A DNA stretch of 64,000 nt. Origin: DASUPK01 sp963695675 (lineage in GTDB: Bacteria > Actinomycetota > Thermoleophilia > Solirubrobacterales > 70-9). The notes under the pieces are model-generated. The model saw only the letters and a list, made by a program, of their open reading frames with translations, ran no database searches and was not told the DNA's origin. The first letter of the stretch is position 1. Each line of letters opens with the position of its first letter. The DNA lies in contig CAVOGY010000005.1 of NCBI GenBank assembly GCA_963695675.1, positions 186,001 to 250,000 of the forward strand, written 5' to 3'. Shown here in pieces: positions 16,847-25,737 of the stretch. The position numbers were made by a program, and so were the translations under genes.

Positions 16847-17803
16847 CTAACCCTCGTTCGCGATGCGCTCAAGGCGCTGCAAGGCTCGGCTCAACGCCTG
16901 CGCGACCGGCTCGACATAGCGCTCGCCGCGCCGGACCGCGATCACGATGGCGGCGCCGGCGAGCAGGTCGACCACGTAATGCTCCCCGAGGTAGACCAGC
17001 GCGAAGCCCAGCGCGCCCGCGTATGCCCAGCCGAGGGCGCCCTGCGCCGGCCCGGCTTCAGCGAGGAGCAGCGCGGCCATCAGCGAGGTGGCGAAGTGCA
17101 GGGAGGGCATCGCGGCCCAGGGGTTGCCCCCGAGCGTCTCGTAGAGGACCGGCCAGGCCCGGCCCCACTCCTCCTCACCGACCTCCTGCATGATCCTGCG
17201 GACCTTTGCGTCGGTGTATCCCTCAGCAGAGGCCCACCACGGTGGGGCCGTCGGGACGGCGGCATAGATGATGCAACCGAGATCGAACACGCCGGACATC
17301 TGCCGGGCGGAACGCGCGAAGTGCTCCGGATCCTTCGCGAGGATCCAGGCAAGCGCGCCGTGCGGTTCGAGGAACCAGGCCCAGTGGACCCAGGAGAGGA
17401 AGCGGTCGACGACGTTTCGCCTGCCCAGGCCCGCGAGGGCCCTCTGCAGGCGGACGTTGGGCAGCTCTCCGGCCCCGAGCAGTCGATCGACCCTGATCGG
17501 ATACCCCACTCGAAGGCGGCTGCGAAGCGCCTCGGGGTCGTCATACGGAAGCTCGTGACACATCGTGAACATCCACATCTGAAGGGCGAACATGCCTGCA
17601 TCGCGAAGGCGGGTGCGCGGCCGGACCACGGCCAGCGCCGGAGGGCCCGCGGAGAGGGCCGCGACCGTAACCCCGGCCGGAATCCGATGCTTCTTGCGCA
17701 TCAGCGGGATCGCCACGGCCGCGGCCAGCGCCGCCGCGGCCACGCCCTTCACCAGCGGACGAAAGGGCGAGCTGCGTGTGGATGCGCTGCCAGTCCGGAA
17801 CAA
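16847..17803 (-). CDS. PAP2_3 (Aur1-like) phosphatase superfamily membrane protein
   Basis: An integral membrane protein of about 300 residues with the PAP2 superfamily active-site motifs PSLHFATSLMAALLL and GEHYVVDLLAGA; the spacing and PSLH/HYxxD forms match the inositol phosphorylceramide synthase-like PAP2_3 branch. It probably transfers or removes a phospho-headgroup on a lipid. The start is uncertain (TTG 17803 or GTG 17752); the open frame continues much farther upstream but that part is antisense-frame shadow of the FAD/Fe-S gene. Its close neighbour is the flippase-like gene. Confidence 0.8.
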   Translation of the reverse strand: MFRTGSASTRSSPFRPLVKGVAAAALAAAVAIPLMRKKHRIPAGVTVAALSAGPPALAVVRPRTRLRDAGMFALQMWMFTMCHELPYDDPEALRSRLRVGYPIRVDRLLGAGELPNVRLQRALAGLGRRNVVDRFLSWVHWAWFLEPHGALAWILAKDPEHFARSARQMSGVFDLGCIIYAAVPTAPPWWASAEGYTDAKVRRIMQEVGEEEWGRAWPVLYETLGGNPWAAMPSLHFATSLMAALLLAEAGPAQGALGWAYAGALGFALVYLGEHYVVDLLAGAAIVIAVRRGERYVEPVAQALSRALQRLERIANEG

Positions 17804-17844
17804 GGCGGGCGCGAGTCTAAGGGGCTGTCGGGAGCTCGGGGAGT

Positions 17845-20752
17845 CTAAGGCCGGGTGACTCGCTCGAGCGGGATCAGGACGGACTCGTAGGCGGCGCCCG
17901 TTGCCTGCTGCAGCGCGATCTCGCAGGTCCGGTTGCTGCAGAGGTAGGCGTCGTGCGTGCTCGCGGCCAGCTCCGAGGCCTCCTCGGACGTCGCTGATAC
18001 CGGCAGCTCGGGGTGAAGCATCCCGCGGTCGCCGGCCATCCCGCAACAGGTGGCGCGGATCGGCTGGACGACCTCGTCGGCGATCGCGCCGGCCACCTCG
18101 CGCAGCTGCCGCTCGAGGCCGAGGTGACGGGTGGAGCAGGTCGGATGAACGGCGGCCGAGCGGAGCTTCTCTCCGATCTCGAGCCTGGGCAGCAGGCGCT
18201 TCGCCCAGGAGACCGAGTCGAGAACCTCGAGCTTGGCGTGTCGCTCGCGATTCTCGTCGGTGACGCTGGCCGCCGCCTCGGAAGCGAGCCCCAGAGCGCA
18301 GGAGCTCGCGTCGGTCACAACGGGCAGGTCTCCCTCCCCGCTCCAGCGCCAGAGCGCCTCGACCGTGTGGTTCGCCATCAGGGCCGCTCCGTCGGTGTAG
18401 CCCTTGGAGGTCCAGGGCACTGCGCAGCAGTGGCCGGCCACGTCGTCGGGTATCCAGACCGGCAGGCCGGCCCGGGCCGAGACCGCCACGATGGCCTCCG
18501 GCAGTGGGAGCCCAGCACCGTCTCCTCGCGGCTTCCCGAAGATCCGGTTGACGCAGGCGGGCATGTAGACGGCGCTCGCCCCTTCGCGGGTGGTCCGAGG
18601 GAGGTGGGCCGGTGCCGGCTGCGGCATGTCCTGCGGCCACGTCGGGACGAGCTCGTCGCTGAACAGCGAACGAGCAGCTGCGGCGCCAGCGCGCATCAGC
18701 GGAGCGGCGACCGCCCCGGCGTGTAGGCCCATGCGTGCCGTGCGCTCCACCGACCCCCAATGCTCCGCGATCCGCTTCGCGTGCCGCTGGGCGGCGTCGG
18801 TGTGCTCCCGGGTCCGGAAGCCCTTGATCAGCTTGCCGGTATCGATTCCCAGCGGGCAGGCGATCTGGCAGGTCCCATCGGCCGCGCAGGTCTGGATCCC
18901 GTCGTACTCGTACTGCTCGAGCAGCGCGCGCTGCACCGGGGACCCGGCGGGCTGGCGTGCCATCTCGCGACGGATCACGATCCGCTGCCGGGGCGTCGTG
19001 GTCAGGTGGCGGCTGGGGCAGACGGGCTCGCAGAAGCCGCACTCGACGCAGGTGGTCGCCACCTCCTCGATCTCGGGAGTGGTCTTCAGGTTGCGCAAGT
19101 GGACCCCCGGGTCGCGGTTGAGCACGATCCCTGGGGCGAGGACCCCGTCGGGGTCGGCCAGGGCCTTCACTCGCCACATCAGCTCGGTCGCCTTCGCGCC
19201 CCACTCCCGCTCTACGTAGGGCGCCATGTTGACGCCGGTCCCATGCTCCGCCTTGAGCGAGCCGTCGTACTTGTCGAGGATCAGCGCGACCAGCTTCTCC
19301 ATGAAGCCCTCGTACCGCTCGACGTCCTCCTGCTTCGCGAAGTCCGGCGTCAGCATGAAGTGGAGGTTTCCCGCGGAGGTGTGGCCCGCCACGCCAGGCA
19401 GGAAGCCGTGCTCGCTGAGCAGAGCCTGGATGTCGCGGGCCGACTCGGCGATCCGCTCCGGCGGTACGCAGACGTCCTCAATGATCAGCGACGACCCGGG
19501 TGGGCGGAAACGCCCAATCAGCCCGTGCAGGCCCTCGCGGACCGTCCACGAGACCTCGATTCGCTCCGGATCGCGGGTGAAGTCCGGCGGTCGGATCAGC
19601 TCGTGCTCGCGCAGGATCTCCTCGGCGCCCGCGACCAGCCGGTCGAGCTCCCCCTCGGTGTCCGCGCCGAACTCCACCAAGAGCGCGGCAGAGGTCGGCG
19701 GCAGCTCGAGCCAGTCCTGGGGCGCCCCGGCGATGTTCTGCGCGGCGACCATCAGCGCCGGCGCCACCATCAGCTCAACCGCGGTCGCCCCGGCATCCAC
19801 GAGCGCAGGCACGGGCTCGGTGGCCGACTCGATCCCGTCGAAATGGAGCCAGGAGATCGTGGTCTTGGCTGGCAATGGCACGGTCTCGAAGACGACCTCG
19901 GCGATGAAACCGAGGGTCCCCTCTGAGCCGATCAGCAGGCGGCGGAAGATCTCGACCGGCTCGTCCTCGTCCAGGAAGGCGATCAGGCGGTAGCCGGTGG
20001 TGTTCTTGATCCGGAACTTCTTGCGGATCCGCTCGCTGAGCTCGGTGTCGGCGCGGATCTCGTCCCGAATCTCAGCCAGACCGCGGGCGAGCTTCGGGTC
20101 GGCCGCGGCGAAGCGCTCCGCGGCGTCACCGGCGCCGGTGTCGATCAGCGTCCCCGACGGCAACACGAAGGTGAGCGAGCGGACCGTGCTGTAGGAGTCT
20201 GCCACCACCCCGCAACGCATCCCGCCGGAGTTGTTGGCCACCACGCCGCCGACGCAGGCGATGTCGGTGCTGGCCGGATCCGGCCCGAGCTTGCGTCCGT
20301 GTGGCGCGAGCACGCGGTTGGCGTGGCCCAGCACCGTCCCCGGCTTGACGCGAACGCGAGCGCCGTCGTCGACCACCTCCACCCCGCTCCAGTGCCGGCG
20401 AACGTCGACGAGGATCCCGTCGCTCTGCGACTGGCCGTTGAGGCTTGTGCCGCCCGCCCGGAAGGTCACCGGCACCCCCGCGCCGCGGCCGTAGTCGAGC
20501 ACCTTCGCCACGTCCGAAGCGTCGCGCGCCAACACCACCGCCTTGGGAAGCAAGCCGGTAGGGGCTCGCGTCGGAGGCGTACCGGATCAGGTCGATCGCC
20601 CTCGTCAGGACCCGGTCCGCCCCCAGCAGCCGGGTCAGGTCTCGCCGGAGCGGCTCGGGCGTGCCCGAGGCGAGCTCGTCCGGGGCCCGGTCCGTCGACG
20701 GCTCGCCTCCCTCGGGCGCGATCCGGTGCACATCCGGCGCCAACAGCTCCAT
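17845..20752 (-). CDS. FAD-linked oxidase with C-terminal Fe-S/CCG domains (D-lactate or glycolate dehydrogenase-like), one frameshift
   Basis: A fused 2-hydroxyacid dehydrogenase of about 968 residues. The PCMH FAD domain has VPVTFRAGGTSLNGQS and VGGVVANNSGGMRCG; the FAD-oxidase C domain has GHTSAGNLHFML and AEHGTGVNMAPYV; then two 4Fe-4S motifs (CVECGFCEPVCPSR, CAADGTCQIACPLG) and CCG-type segments (CCAVPW, CCGMAGDRG). The main frame starts near 20553; the natural N-terminus (ELASGTPEPLRRDL to SDASPYRL) is encoded from ATG 20752 in another frame, joined if one T is removed near 20553-20556. This is most simply an indel error. It probably feeds electrons from D-lactate or a related acid to quinones. 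Confidence 0.88.
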
Positions 20753-20779
20753 AGCTCGAGCCTATCTGCGCCGCGGCTC

Positions 20780-22375
20780 CTAGAAAAGCGCCATGCCGGG
20801 GGCCACTGGCACCTCGACCAGCTCGGGCTGCTCCGAGCCGATCGCGGCCTCGAGCGCGGAGTGCAGCTCCTCGCGCCCGGAGACCATCTTCGCGGAGACG
20901 CCATAGGCCTCGGCAACCCGCGCGACCTCCAGCGCCGGGAGGTCGAGGCCGGGTGCGCCCTTCACCTCCTCGATGTCGGCGAACCACTTGAGGATCGCGT
21001 ACTCCTCGTTGCGGAGGATGAGGAAGGTCACCGGCACGTCGTAGGCGGCCGCAGTCCAGAAGCCCGTGATCGCGTACTGCGCCGAGCCCTCGCCGAGCAC
21101 GCAGACAACCGGTCGATCCGGCTGCGCGAGCTGGACCCCGATCGCGGCGGCGAGCCCGAAGCCGAGGCCGCCGCCGGCGCCGAAGTAGTAGCTCCCGGGA
21201 TGGGAGAGGCGCATCTGATTGCGGAGCGACAGGGTGCTCGACGGGGACTCGAGGACCACGATTCCGTCGTCGGGGAAGACCTCGGCAAGCGTATGGTGGA
21301 CCATCGTCGGAGTGAGGGGGTCGGTCTCCTCGCCGGCGCTCGGTTCGGGGAGCGGCGTCGGCTCGGGGCGATTCGCCTCCCCAACCTCCGCGAGTAGTGC
21401 CCGCAGAGCGAGGCCGACGTCCGCCAGGATCACGTCGCCCATCGGGGCCCTGGCCGCCTCGTCCGGGTCGCTGGTGATCGCGACCAGGGAGGCGCCCTCC
21501 GGGAGGAGCGGGCCGGGGATGTACGGGTAGTAAGGGAAGACCGAGGATCCGACGACCAGGATCAGGTCGCGGCCCTTGAGCGTCTCGGTGACGGGCCCGA
21601 TCGCGGGCGGCAAAACGCCCTGGAAGAGCGGGTGGCCCTCTGGGAAGCCGAGCCGCCCTCCGCCGGGAGCGGGCGAGGCGAAGACCGGCAACCTCTGGCG
21701 CTCGGCCAGCGCGACGGCATCGTTCCAGGCGCCGGCGGCGTCGATGTCGGGGCCCGCGACGAGCACGGGGTTGTTCGCTGCCCCCAAGCGCTGAGCCAGC
21801 CCCTCAATCGCGGCGGGGTCGGGGCCCATTCTTGGCTCGCTGGTGCGCTCGATGAGGTGGCTGGACTCAGCACCGGCCTCCTCGGTCCAGTCGTCCAGCG
21901 GCAGCGAGACGAATGCCGGTCCCCTGGGAGCCAAAGACGCGGTGTGGATCGCGCGCGTCAGGGCAGCCGGGACGTCCTGCGCCCGCGGCGGCTCGAAGCT
22001 CCACTTGACGAACGGGTGCACGACCCGGGTCGCGTCGCGGTTGGTGAGGTTCGCCTGCATGGTGATCTGGGCTCGAACCTGCTGGCCGGCGGTCACCAGG
22101 AGCGGCGAGTGGTTGGCCTGCGCGTTGAAGATCGCCCCCATGCCGTTCCCAACTCCCGGTGCGGTGTGCAGGTTGACGTGCGTCGCCCGGCCGGCTGCCT
22201 GCGCGTACCCGTCCGCCATCCCGACGGCCACGGCCTCCTGGAGCCCGAGGACGTAGCGAAAGTCGTCGGGGAACTCGGCGAGCATCGGCAGCTCGGTCGA
22301 GCCGGGGTTGCCGAAGATCGTCGTCATGCGGTGCTCGCGGAAGAGCTCGAACGCCGCTTCCCGGACGGTCGGCAT
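20780..22375 (-). CDS. mdlC: Benzoylformate decarboxylase-like ThDP enzyme
   Basis: A 531-residue thiamine diphosphate enzyme, the same length as benzoylformate decarboxylase. Motifs agree with that family: FGNPGSTELPML, catalytic Glu in GLQEAVAVGMADGYAQ, LHTAPGVGNGMGAI with the active-site His, and the ThDP-Mg motif GEGSAQYAITGFWTAA followed by LRNEEYAILKWFA. It would decarboxylate phenylglyoxylate or another 2-oxo acid to an aldehyde. ATG 22375 is preferred over the longer frame because homologues start at PTVREAAFELF. Divergent from the membrane gene at 22450. Confidence 0.85.
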   Translation of the reverse strand: MPTVREAAFELFREHRMTTIFGNPGSTELPMLAEFPDDFRYVLGLQEAVAVGMADGYAQAAGRATHVNLHTAPGVGNGMGAIFNAQANHSPLLVTAGQQVRAQITMQANLTNRDATRVVHPFVKWSFEPPRAQDVPAALTRAIHTASLAPRGPAFVSLPLDDWTEEAGAESSHLIERTSEPRMGPDPAAIEGLAQRLGAANNPVLVAGPDIDAAGAWNDAVALAERQRLPVFASPAPGGGRLGFPEGHPLFQGVLPPAIGPVTETLKGRDLILVVGSSVFPYYPYIPGPLLPEGASLVAITSDPDEAARAPMGDVILADVGLALRALLAEVGEANRPEPTPLPEPSAGEETDPLTPTMVHHTLAEVFPDDGIVVLESPSSTLSLRNQMRLSHPGSYYFGAGGGLGFGLAAAIGVQLAQPDRPVVCVLGEGSAQYAITGFWTAAAYDVPVTFLILRNEEYAILKWFADIEEVKGAPGLDLPALEVARVAEAYGVSAKMVSGREELHSALEAAIGSEQPELVEVPVAPGMALF

Positions 22376-22449
22376 GGGCCAGGAGCCTATGTGGTTTGAT
22401 CCGGCGGCAAGCATGGGAGCGGCTTTGGGGACTGATCGAAGGAGGCACC

Positions 22450-23121
22450 ATGTCCACACCTCGACGTGACTTCTGGACCCCGACGGCCGGCATCCTTGCC
22501 GCCGTCACGTTCGTGGTCGGGTTCGCGATGACCGCGGGGAGCACCCCCGACAACACCGACCCCGACGCCAAGATCATCTCCTGGTACGCCGACAACGGGC
22601 ATCAGGTGATGGGAACCATCGGGCCCTTCGTGCTCGCGTTCTGCGGGCTCTTCATCCTCTGGTTCGCCTCGGGGCTGCGCCAGCGACTTCGCCTGGCCGA
22701 AGGGCCGGAGGCCCGGCTCGCCAACGTGGCGCTCGGCGGCGGCGTCCTGTTGGTGGCGCTCCTCTGGGTCGGGGCGGCCGCGATCGGCGCGATCCCGGCG
22801 GGCGTCAAGCTCGGCCAGTCGAACGACCTGACCAACGCCGACCTCGGCCGATTCCTTCCCTCGATCGGATTCGGTTCGATCCTGATCTTCGCGATGTTCG
22901 GAGCGATCGCCCTGATCGAGGCGACCTCGGTTGTCATCTTCCGCACCGGGGTGCTGCCGCGCTGGCTGGGCTGGCTCGGGTTCGTCTGCGGAGTCGTGCT
23001 GCTGTTCGCAGCCGTGTTCCTGCCCGTGATCGCCCTGCCGATCTGGCTGATTGCGGCGAGCATCGCGCTTTACCGCCAGCCGGAGGGCGCCGCACAAACA
23101 GCTCGAGATCAGGCCGGCTAG
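22450..23121 (+). CDS. Hypothetical multi-span membrane protein
   Basis: A 223-residue protein with six probable transmembrane helices (for example TAGILAAVTFVVGFAMTAGS, GTIGPFVLAFCGLFILWFAS, and the last pair ending WLIAASIALY). The extracytoplasmic loop DNTDPDAKIISWYADNG near the first helix resembles membrane proteins of unknown function common in actinobacteria. The start ATG 22450 has GGAGG seven bases upstream. The end overlaps the convergent diiron-protein gene by four bases. Confidence 0.75.
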   Translation: MSTPRRDFWTPTAGILAAVTFVVGFAMTAGSTPDNTDPDAKIISWYADNGHQVMGTIGPFVLAFCGLFILWFASGLRQRLRLAEGPEARLANVALGGGVLLVALLWVGAAAIGAIPAGVKLGQSNDLTNADLGRFLPSIGFGSILIFAMFGAIALIEATSVVIFRTGVLPRWLGWLGFVCGVVLLFAAVFLPVIALPIWLIAASIALYRQPEGAAQTARDQAG

Positions 23122-24902
23122 CCGCTCTCGGCCGCGAGCACGCGCCGCTCGGACAGGCCCTCGAAGCTGACCGGCCCGGGCATCAGGTCCTCGGGCGGTG
23201 GGATCTCGATCCCGATCGCCGCCATGCGGCGCTTGAGCGCCTGGTAGGCGAAGCCGTAGATCTGCGACGAATGGTGCCCGTAGGAGACGAAGTCCGACGG
23301 GTCGTCGGCCTCCGGCGGGACGAATACCTCGGCCGCCTGGGGAAGCAGCGTGGTCAGGGTCCGCAGGACGATGTCCTTCATCTCCGGGCGCTCGTCGCAG
23401 ACGTCCCTGAGGAAGCGGACGCCGAAGGCGATGTGGCGGTGCTCGTCCTGCTCGACCAGGCTGAAGCCCTTGTTGAACCCCGGATAGAGCCCATGCTCGG
23501 CGGTGTACTCGATCATGATCCGCTGCCCGGGCATCGCCAGGACCCCCTCGGTGACCATGTGGTAGGTGACGATGCCCTCGACGAAGAGCTCGAGGTCGTG
23601 CGGGCGGTCCTTGATCCGGTTCGCGATCTCCCGCAGTGAGTCATCGAAGAGGAAGTGCCAGGGCCCCAGCATCCGATCCTCGATCTCATTCAGCCGGGAG
23701 CGGAAGCTGCCCGACTCGAGGCCCATCACCTCGCTCGCCCAGCGGTCGAAGAAGACGGCGTGGCGCATCTCGTCGACCAGCTGCGTGGCGAGGAATGCCT
23801 CCACCTCGCCGCTCGGGGCCGCCAGCAGGAACGGGACGAGGTCGGCAGTCACGCGCTCCTCGCCGACGTAGAAGCTGCCGATGCTGAAGGCGGTGTGCCG
23901 TTGCGACTCGGCCGGGCTGACCAGCCAGTGCTCCCGGTCGACGGAGAAATCAAGCTCGTGGGCGCGCCAGTTCTGGCGCTCCCAGAGCGCGTAGAGCTGC
24001 TCGTAGCTCATCAGTGCGCCCCTCGGGCGGCGCGTCTCGGCCGGATCGCCGGCGTCGCCATCGGCACCGTCGGAGGGCACCTTGCTGCCCCAGCTGCCGG
24101 CGTTCTCCGCCTGCCGGCGGCGCTGGCGCTCCTCGCGGGCGAGCTCAGGGGCGTCGATTCCCTCCGCCCGGTCGATCCACCGGCCCATCCGGGTGACCGG
24201 GAAGATCTTGCCCTCGACCTCGGTGTAGCCGAGCCTCATCGCGTCGGACGGCGAGATCTCACCTGAGAGGAGGCGTAGCCAATCCGAGTAGCGGATCCGG
24301 ACGATCGCATCCGGGTCCTCCCCCAGGCCCCGCTCGACGCGGATCCGCCCGTCATCAATCTCGACCCGCCACGTTCCGCCCCCTTCGCCGACCAGCTGGT
24401 AGGCGACCGTGAAGCGGTGGCCGCGGGTCCACTCGGGCTCGATCGCGTAAGCGAGCGAGCGGAAGACCAGATCGGCATCGACAGGGAGGCCGATGCGGGC
24501 CAGATCGCGAGGGCCGGCGTCAGCCGAGAGCCTGCGGAGGGCCATCGCCTTGCGGCGCCGGCCGCGCAAGCGCAGCCGACGCGTAGCCAGGGCGCCGAGC
24601 GGGTTCCGGCCGGAGGCGACCCGGGCGAGCGTGGCGGCGTCGGTCGAGATCGCGAACGCCTCCCCATTGAGGTCGGCGCCCGCTAGGACCTCTGCCACCT
24701 TGGCGCGGCCGCCGAGGGAGCTCACCGTCCAGGCGCCGATGCCGTCGAGCTCGAGGCGGTAGCTCAGGCCGGCTGGCAAGGTCGCGGCAGCCGCGGGCAG
24801 CGACTGGACGATGAGGCGAGCCGCCAACTCCGGGTCGGACTCCGCCATCCGGCGAAAAGCCTGGGCCGCGGTCCCTTTCTGCGCGTGCCCATCTGGCGCC
24901 AT
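23118..24902 (-). CDS. Fusion: tandem SCP2 sterol-carrier domains plus ferritin-like diiron R2-type oxidase domain
   Basis: A 594-residue continuous frame. Residues about 30-125 and 140-245 each resemble an SCP2 lipid-binding domain (RLELDGIGAWTV then AFAISTDAATLARVASG; TWRVEIDDGRIRVERG then LRLLSGEISPSDAM). After a charged linker (250-295) comes an R2/R2lox-like helical domain starting near M298, with diiron ligand motifs DEMRH (E378, H381), EGIVTYHMVTEG and EQDEHRHIAFG. R2lox-type proteins are oxidases that bind a fatty-acid-like ligand, so a fused lipid carrier would present substrate. A class I ribonucleotide reductase role is unlikely because no large subunit is nearby. Confidence 0.8.
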   Translation of the reverse strand: MAPDGHAQKGTAAQAFRRMAESDPELAARLIVQSLPAAAATLPAGLSYRLELDGIGAWTVSSLGGRAKVAEVLAGADLNGEAFAISTDAATLARVASGRNPLGALATRRLRLRGRRRKAMALRRLSADAGPRDLARIGLPVDADLVFRSLAYAIEPEWTRGHRFTVAYQLVGEGGGTWRVEIDDGRIRVERGLGEDPDAIVRIRYSDWLRLLSGEISPSDAMRLGYTEVEGKIFPVTRMGRWIDRAEGIDAPELAREERQRRRQAENAGSWGSKVPSDGADGDAGDPAETRRPRGALMSYEQLYALWERQNWRAHELDFSVDREHWLVSPAESQRHTAFSIGSFYVGEERVTADLVPFLLAAPSGEVEAFLATQLVDEMRHAVFFDRWASEVMGLESGSFRSRLNEIEDRMLGPWHFLFDDSLREIANRIKDRPHDLELFVEGIVTYHMVTEGVLAMPGQRIMIEYTAEHGLYPGFNKGFSLVEQDEHRHIAFGVRFLRDVCDERPEMKDIVLRTLTTLLPQAAEVFVPPEADDPSDFVSYGHHSSQIYGFAYQALKRRMAAIGIEIPPPEDLMPGPVSFEGLSERRVLAAESG

Positions 24903-24978
24903 CGCGGCGATTCTGCCAGAAGCGGCGGGCGGTTTGGCCAGCTGGCCAGTCTTGATCGCGTAATAGACTCACGCCGCT

Positions 24979-25737
24979 TTGCTCGCCCTCCTCGCTCCCC
25001 AGAGCGGCCACTCGCCGAATGCGGACGATCTCAACACCCTCTACTGGGTGATGCTCGTCATCGGCCTCGTCCTGTTGATTGCGATCAACGGCGCGCTGGT
25101 CGCGCTGGTGATGCGCTTCCGCTCGGCGCGAGGGCGCCAGCCGAGGCGCCTGGTCGTGCGCCGGTCCGCGCAGATCGGAACGGCGGGGGCCTTCGCCGCC
25201 CTTGCGATCGCCACCTTCGTCCTGGGCGTGATCCAAACACACAATGCCAAGCAGGTCGAGGCATCCGGACCGGATGGCCTCCACGCCGCGGCAGCGATCA
25301 CCGCCCAGCGCTCGCTCGACCTCCCGGCCGTCCCCGCCACGTCGGCCCCGCTCGAGATCAGGGCCTGCGGCCAGCAGTGGATCTGGCGCTACCAGTACCC
25401 GGACGGCACCTACTCGTACTACGAGCTTGTGGTTCCGGTCGATACGGCCGTGGTCATCGATCTTTGCTCGACCGACGTCGTCCACCGCTGGTGGGTCCCG
25501 GGCCTGAGCGGCAAGTTCGACGCCACCCCCGGCTCGAGCAACAAGACCTGGTTCAAGGCGGACCAGACGGGGATCTATGACGGCGCCAGCTACGCGTTTT
25601 CGGGCTCCTCGTACGCGGTGATGCGGACCCGGGTGCGGGTCGTTGACGTTCCCACCTACCAGGCGTGGCTCGAGCAGCAGGCCGCGGGCATCCTGGAGGC
25701 GCAGAACTTCGTGCAGCGGGTGCACGGGGAGAGCTGA
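24979..25737 (+). CDS. Cytochrome c oxidase subunit II homologue lacking the CuA site
   Basis: A 252-residue subunit II homologue: two N-terminal transmembrane helices (about 22-46 and 64-86) then the periplasmic cupredoxin domain with QQWIWRYQYPDG and STDVVHRWWVPGLSGKFDATPG. The CuA loop is degenerate. Against ctaC of this window (C202, E204, C206, H210, M213) it has S204, A206, S208, Y212, M215; only H169 and M215 remain, so CuA cannot form. The start is TTG 24979. Its stop overlaps the ATG of the subunit I homologue by one base, so the two are coupled. Loss of CuA alone occurs in quinol oxidases, but its partner also lacks all catalytic ligands. Confidence 0.9.
   Translation: MLALLAPQSGHSPNADDLNTLYWVMLVIGLVLLIAINGALVALVMRFRSARGRQPRRLVVRRSAQIGTAGAFAALAIATFVLGVIQTHNAKQVEASGPDGLHAAAAITAQRSLDLPAVPATSAPLEIRACGQQWIWRYQYPDGTYSYYELVVPVDTAVVIDLCSTDVVHRWWVPGLSGKFDATPGSSNKTWFKADQTGIYDGASYAFSGSSYAVMRTRVRVVDVPTYQAWLEQQAAGILEAQNFVQRVHGES

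Noticed and set aside
16847..19204. 785-residue open frame on the minus strand
   Set aside because: Only its last 300 codons (PAP2 protein) are real; the Arg/Pro/Gly-rich upstream part is an out-of-frame shadow of the FAD/Fe-S dehydrogenase gene.
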